DNA of 64,000 nt from Selaginella tamariscina (taxonomy: Eukaryota > Streptophyta > Lycopodiopsida > Selaginellales > Selaginellaceae), in NCBI GenBank assembly GCA_003024785.1, contig PUQB01000277.1:153300-217299 (forward strand). The letters run 5' to 3'. The notes under the pieces were generated by a model. It saw only the letters and a list, made by a program, of their open reading frames with translations. It ran no database searches and had not been told where the DNA came from. Both the position numbers and the translations under genes were made by a program. The stretch's first letter is position 1. Each line of letters begins with the position of its first letter. Positions 62,248 to 64,000 of the stretch are shown one piece after another.

Positions 62248-63520
62248 ATGGATATGTTGGGGCGTCTAAAGGTGATTTATTAATTTTAACCATTTTTTAA
62301 CACAATAAATTTATTATTATTTTTTTTAACAGCAATCGTTCAGAATAAGAATAGTCGATTTCTTTTATCGTCTTCTGGCCTTGGGGAGGAACCTGTTAAA
62401 CTGGATATGGAGACCAACAACAGAACACGCTGATACAGAAACTTTATTGTCATCTGAACGCGAAGAGATATTACCAGATGAAGAGATATTACCAGGATCA
62501 AGTTCAGGATCAAGTTCAGAATCGAGTGGCTCCAGTAGCCCAGAAGAGTTTGCACCACAGATATTTGAAATTGAACTTGACAACGAGCCTGTCCGATGTC
62601 CTCGACCTCACCCCAGAATGGGTTACGTAAGTTTGATTACTAGGGTTTAAGTGATCATCTCTCTCTTGGAGTTTAAGTTTGAATGCATAGAGTCTAATAA
62701 TTTACCATACATAGCTCTTTCTCATGCGGTTTAGGTTTTAATGCATAGATTCTAACAATTTACCTTAGGAAACATACATATCCATCTCTCTCTCATGGAG
62801 TTTAAGTTTTAATGTGCAGTAGCTCTTTCTTTCTCATGGAGTTTAAGTCCTAACACACGATAACCCTAATCTCTCTCTCTCGGCATAGATTCTAATAACT
62901 TACTCATATACAACTCTGCACTCTCTCTCTCTCTCTCTCTCGGTTTAAGTGCATAGATTGTAACAATTTACTCACATACAACTGTTGCACTCTCTTCACG
63001 AGTTCAAGTATAACAATTTACCCTAACAAACATATATACAACCCTGCACTCTCTCTCTCTCGTGGGGTTTAAGTTTTACTGCATAGATTGTCACAATTTA
63101 CCCTAATAAACATACATACAACTCTCATGGGGTTTAAGTTTTACTGCATAGATTCTCACAATTTACCCTAGCAAAGATACATACAACCCTGCACTCTCTC
63201 TCATGGGATTGAAGTTTTACTGCATACATTCTAACAATTTACCCTAGCAAGCATACATACAACCCTCCATTCTCTCTCTCGTGGGGTTTAAGTGGCTGGT
63301 TTAGGTTTTAATGCATAGATTTTATCCTAGCAACCATACATACACTGCACTAGGTCTCTCTCTTTCTCTCTTCACACACATACACATAGGCCTTGTTACT
63401 CTCTATATATTTATAATTATATTTTAGACTGAAAGTGAGTGGGAGGAAAGATTGCGGGAGGCATTAACTATAAAATATCGTAGAGGGGGTGGTAGCACAA
63501 AACACGCTAGGAGGGCATAA
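62248..63520 (+). CDS. Small unknown protein 2 (136 aa), EPVRCP-motif family
   Basis: Three exons, all phase 0: 62248-62271 (MDMLGRLK), 62333-62626 and 63428-63520 with stop TAA; introns of 61 and 801 bp have GT-AG ends. The 136-residue product begins with a basic-hydrophobic stretch (RIRIVDFFYRLLALGRNLL), which could be an amphipathic or membrane-associating helix. An acidic Ser-rich middle (SSSGSSSESSGSSSPEE) follows, then IELDNEPVRCPRPHPRMGY at the end of exon 2, and a charged last exon (ESEWEERLREALTIKYRRGG). It shares the three-exon plan and the EPVRCPxPxP motif with the gene 260 bp upstream, so the two look like a diverged tandem pair. Function unknown. Confidence 0.6.
62640..63360. repeat. 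Intronic degenerate minisatellite, about 70-bp period
   Basis: About ten copies of a unit containing CTCTCTCTC, GGGGTTTAAGTTTTA, TGCATAGATTCTAACAATTT and ACCCTAGCAA-CATACATACA, all in one orientation, filling intron 2 of small gene 2. Confidence 0.8.
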
Positions 63521-63693
63521 GACAATCACGAGAGAACTCAAAGGACAGATTCTTCTACAATTAGGAGTCAATAGTTACCAGGATGTCAATCTTTTGAGTG
63601 TTAATAGGCTCGTTTAATATCCAATTATAAAATTTAACATCAACCTTAAACCCTAATAGTTAGGGCAAAATTAGGGCTTTACAAGAATGCTTG

Positions 63694-64000
63694 TTTTGCT
63701 GCACATTTTGCTGTTGAGCGCTTCTGCTGGGTGAATGAATCTTCAAAAGGTGAGCGATCGTACGAATTTGATGAATATAGACACACGCACACACACGTAT
63801 ACATATATTGTAGATCAGATGTTAATAGTAATCCTTGGAAGGTGAGCGATCATACAAATTTGATGAATTTCGGGAACGTTGGGAGAGTTTATTGGTGGAA
63901 AAATCTGTACTTGGGAACTGTTCGATCGATACGCAGGTTAAATCGGACGGTTCCGGTGAGAGCCCGCTGTGTGGAAGTGTAGCTCTCAGAAGGACGCAGG
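63694..64000 (+). CDS. Partial unknown gene with duplicated exon segment, runs off window
   Basis: One segment reads CFAAHFAVERFCWVNESSKGERSYEFDEY (63,694-63,778). A near-copy 93 bp downstream reads GERSYKFDEFRERWESLL from 63,841 and stays open to the last base (...GESPLCGSVALRRTQ). The second copy looks like a genuine coding segment continuing beyond 64,000. No acceptor could be fixed with confidence and I do not recognise the protein. Confidence 0.3.

Overview
The window looks like nuclear DNA of a green plant in the broad sense (land plant or charophyte alga; I cannot place it more closely). The reasons are short GT-AG introns in AT-rich DNA, TTTAGGG-type telomere motifs, Ty3/gypsy chromoviruses primed by initiator-Met tRNA, a PIF/Harbinger transposon with a plant-type trihelix partner, and relatives of plant ABCB26/27, mitochondrial enoyl reductase (MECR) and plant XRN exoribonuclease. 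Long TG/CA, GA/CT and TA microsatellites occur throughout, often directly at splice donors. I see no rRNA, tRNA, CRISPR or prokaryotic feature.

Layout. 1-1,050: broken DUF7869-like (transposase-like) gene. 1,980-3,290: degenerate short repeats. 3,689-4,446: ABCB (TAP-type half transporter) gene fragment. 5,211-6,365 (+) and 17,500-19,188 (-): two diverged trypsin-like peptidase genes. 9,035-13,641: an apparently intact PIF/Harbinger transposon with 32-bp TIRs, a TCA target duplication, transposase, Myb/trihelix protein and a GC-rich palindromic minisatellite. 13.6-17.4 kb and 19.4-20.9 kb: tandem duplications and microsatellites. 20,869-21,464: array of palindromic ATTAAT boxes.

21,465-55,874 is a retroelement nest of fossils. 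Two chromodomain Ty3/gypsy families dominate, with a third gypsy family and a gag-protease-only LTR element inserted into them. A 3.2-kb CACTA/CMC-like DNA element (32,154-35,362) sits inside one old LTR, flanked by TTC, and carries exons and introns of a MECR gene: a Pack-type gene capture.

56,800-59,560 (-) is an intronless, decayed XRN copy, probably a retrocopy, split by a 173-bp MITE with an 8-bp target duplication. 61,354-61,988 and 62,248-63,520 (+) are two adjacent small genes. Each has three exons, phase-0 introns and an open frame, and they share an EPVRCPxPxP motif at the end of exon 2. They are the best candidates for undescribed functional genes. The last 300 bases hold a duplicated exon-like segment that runs off the window.

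The recognisable conserved host genes (ABCB, MECR, XRN and both peptidases) are all damaged by small internal losses and frame changes, while the two small genes and the Harbinger ORFs are clean. This argues that the damage is real decay of gene copies and not general sequencing error.
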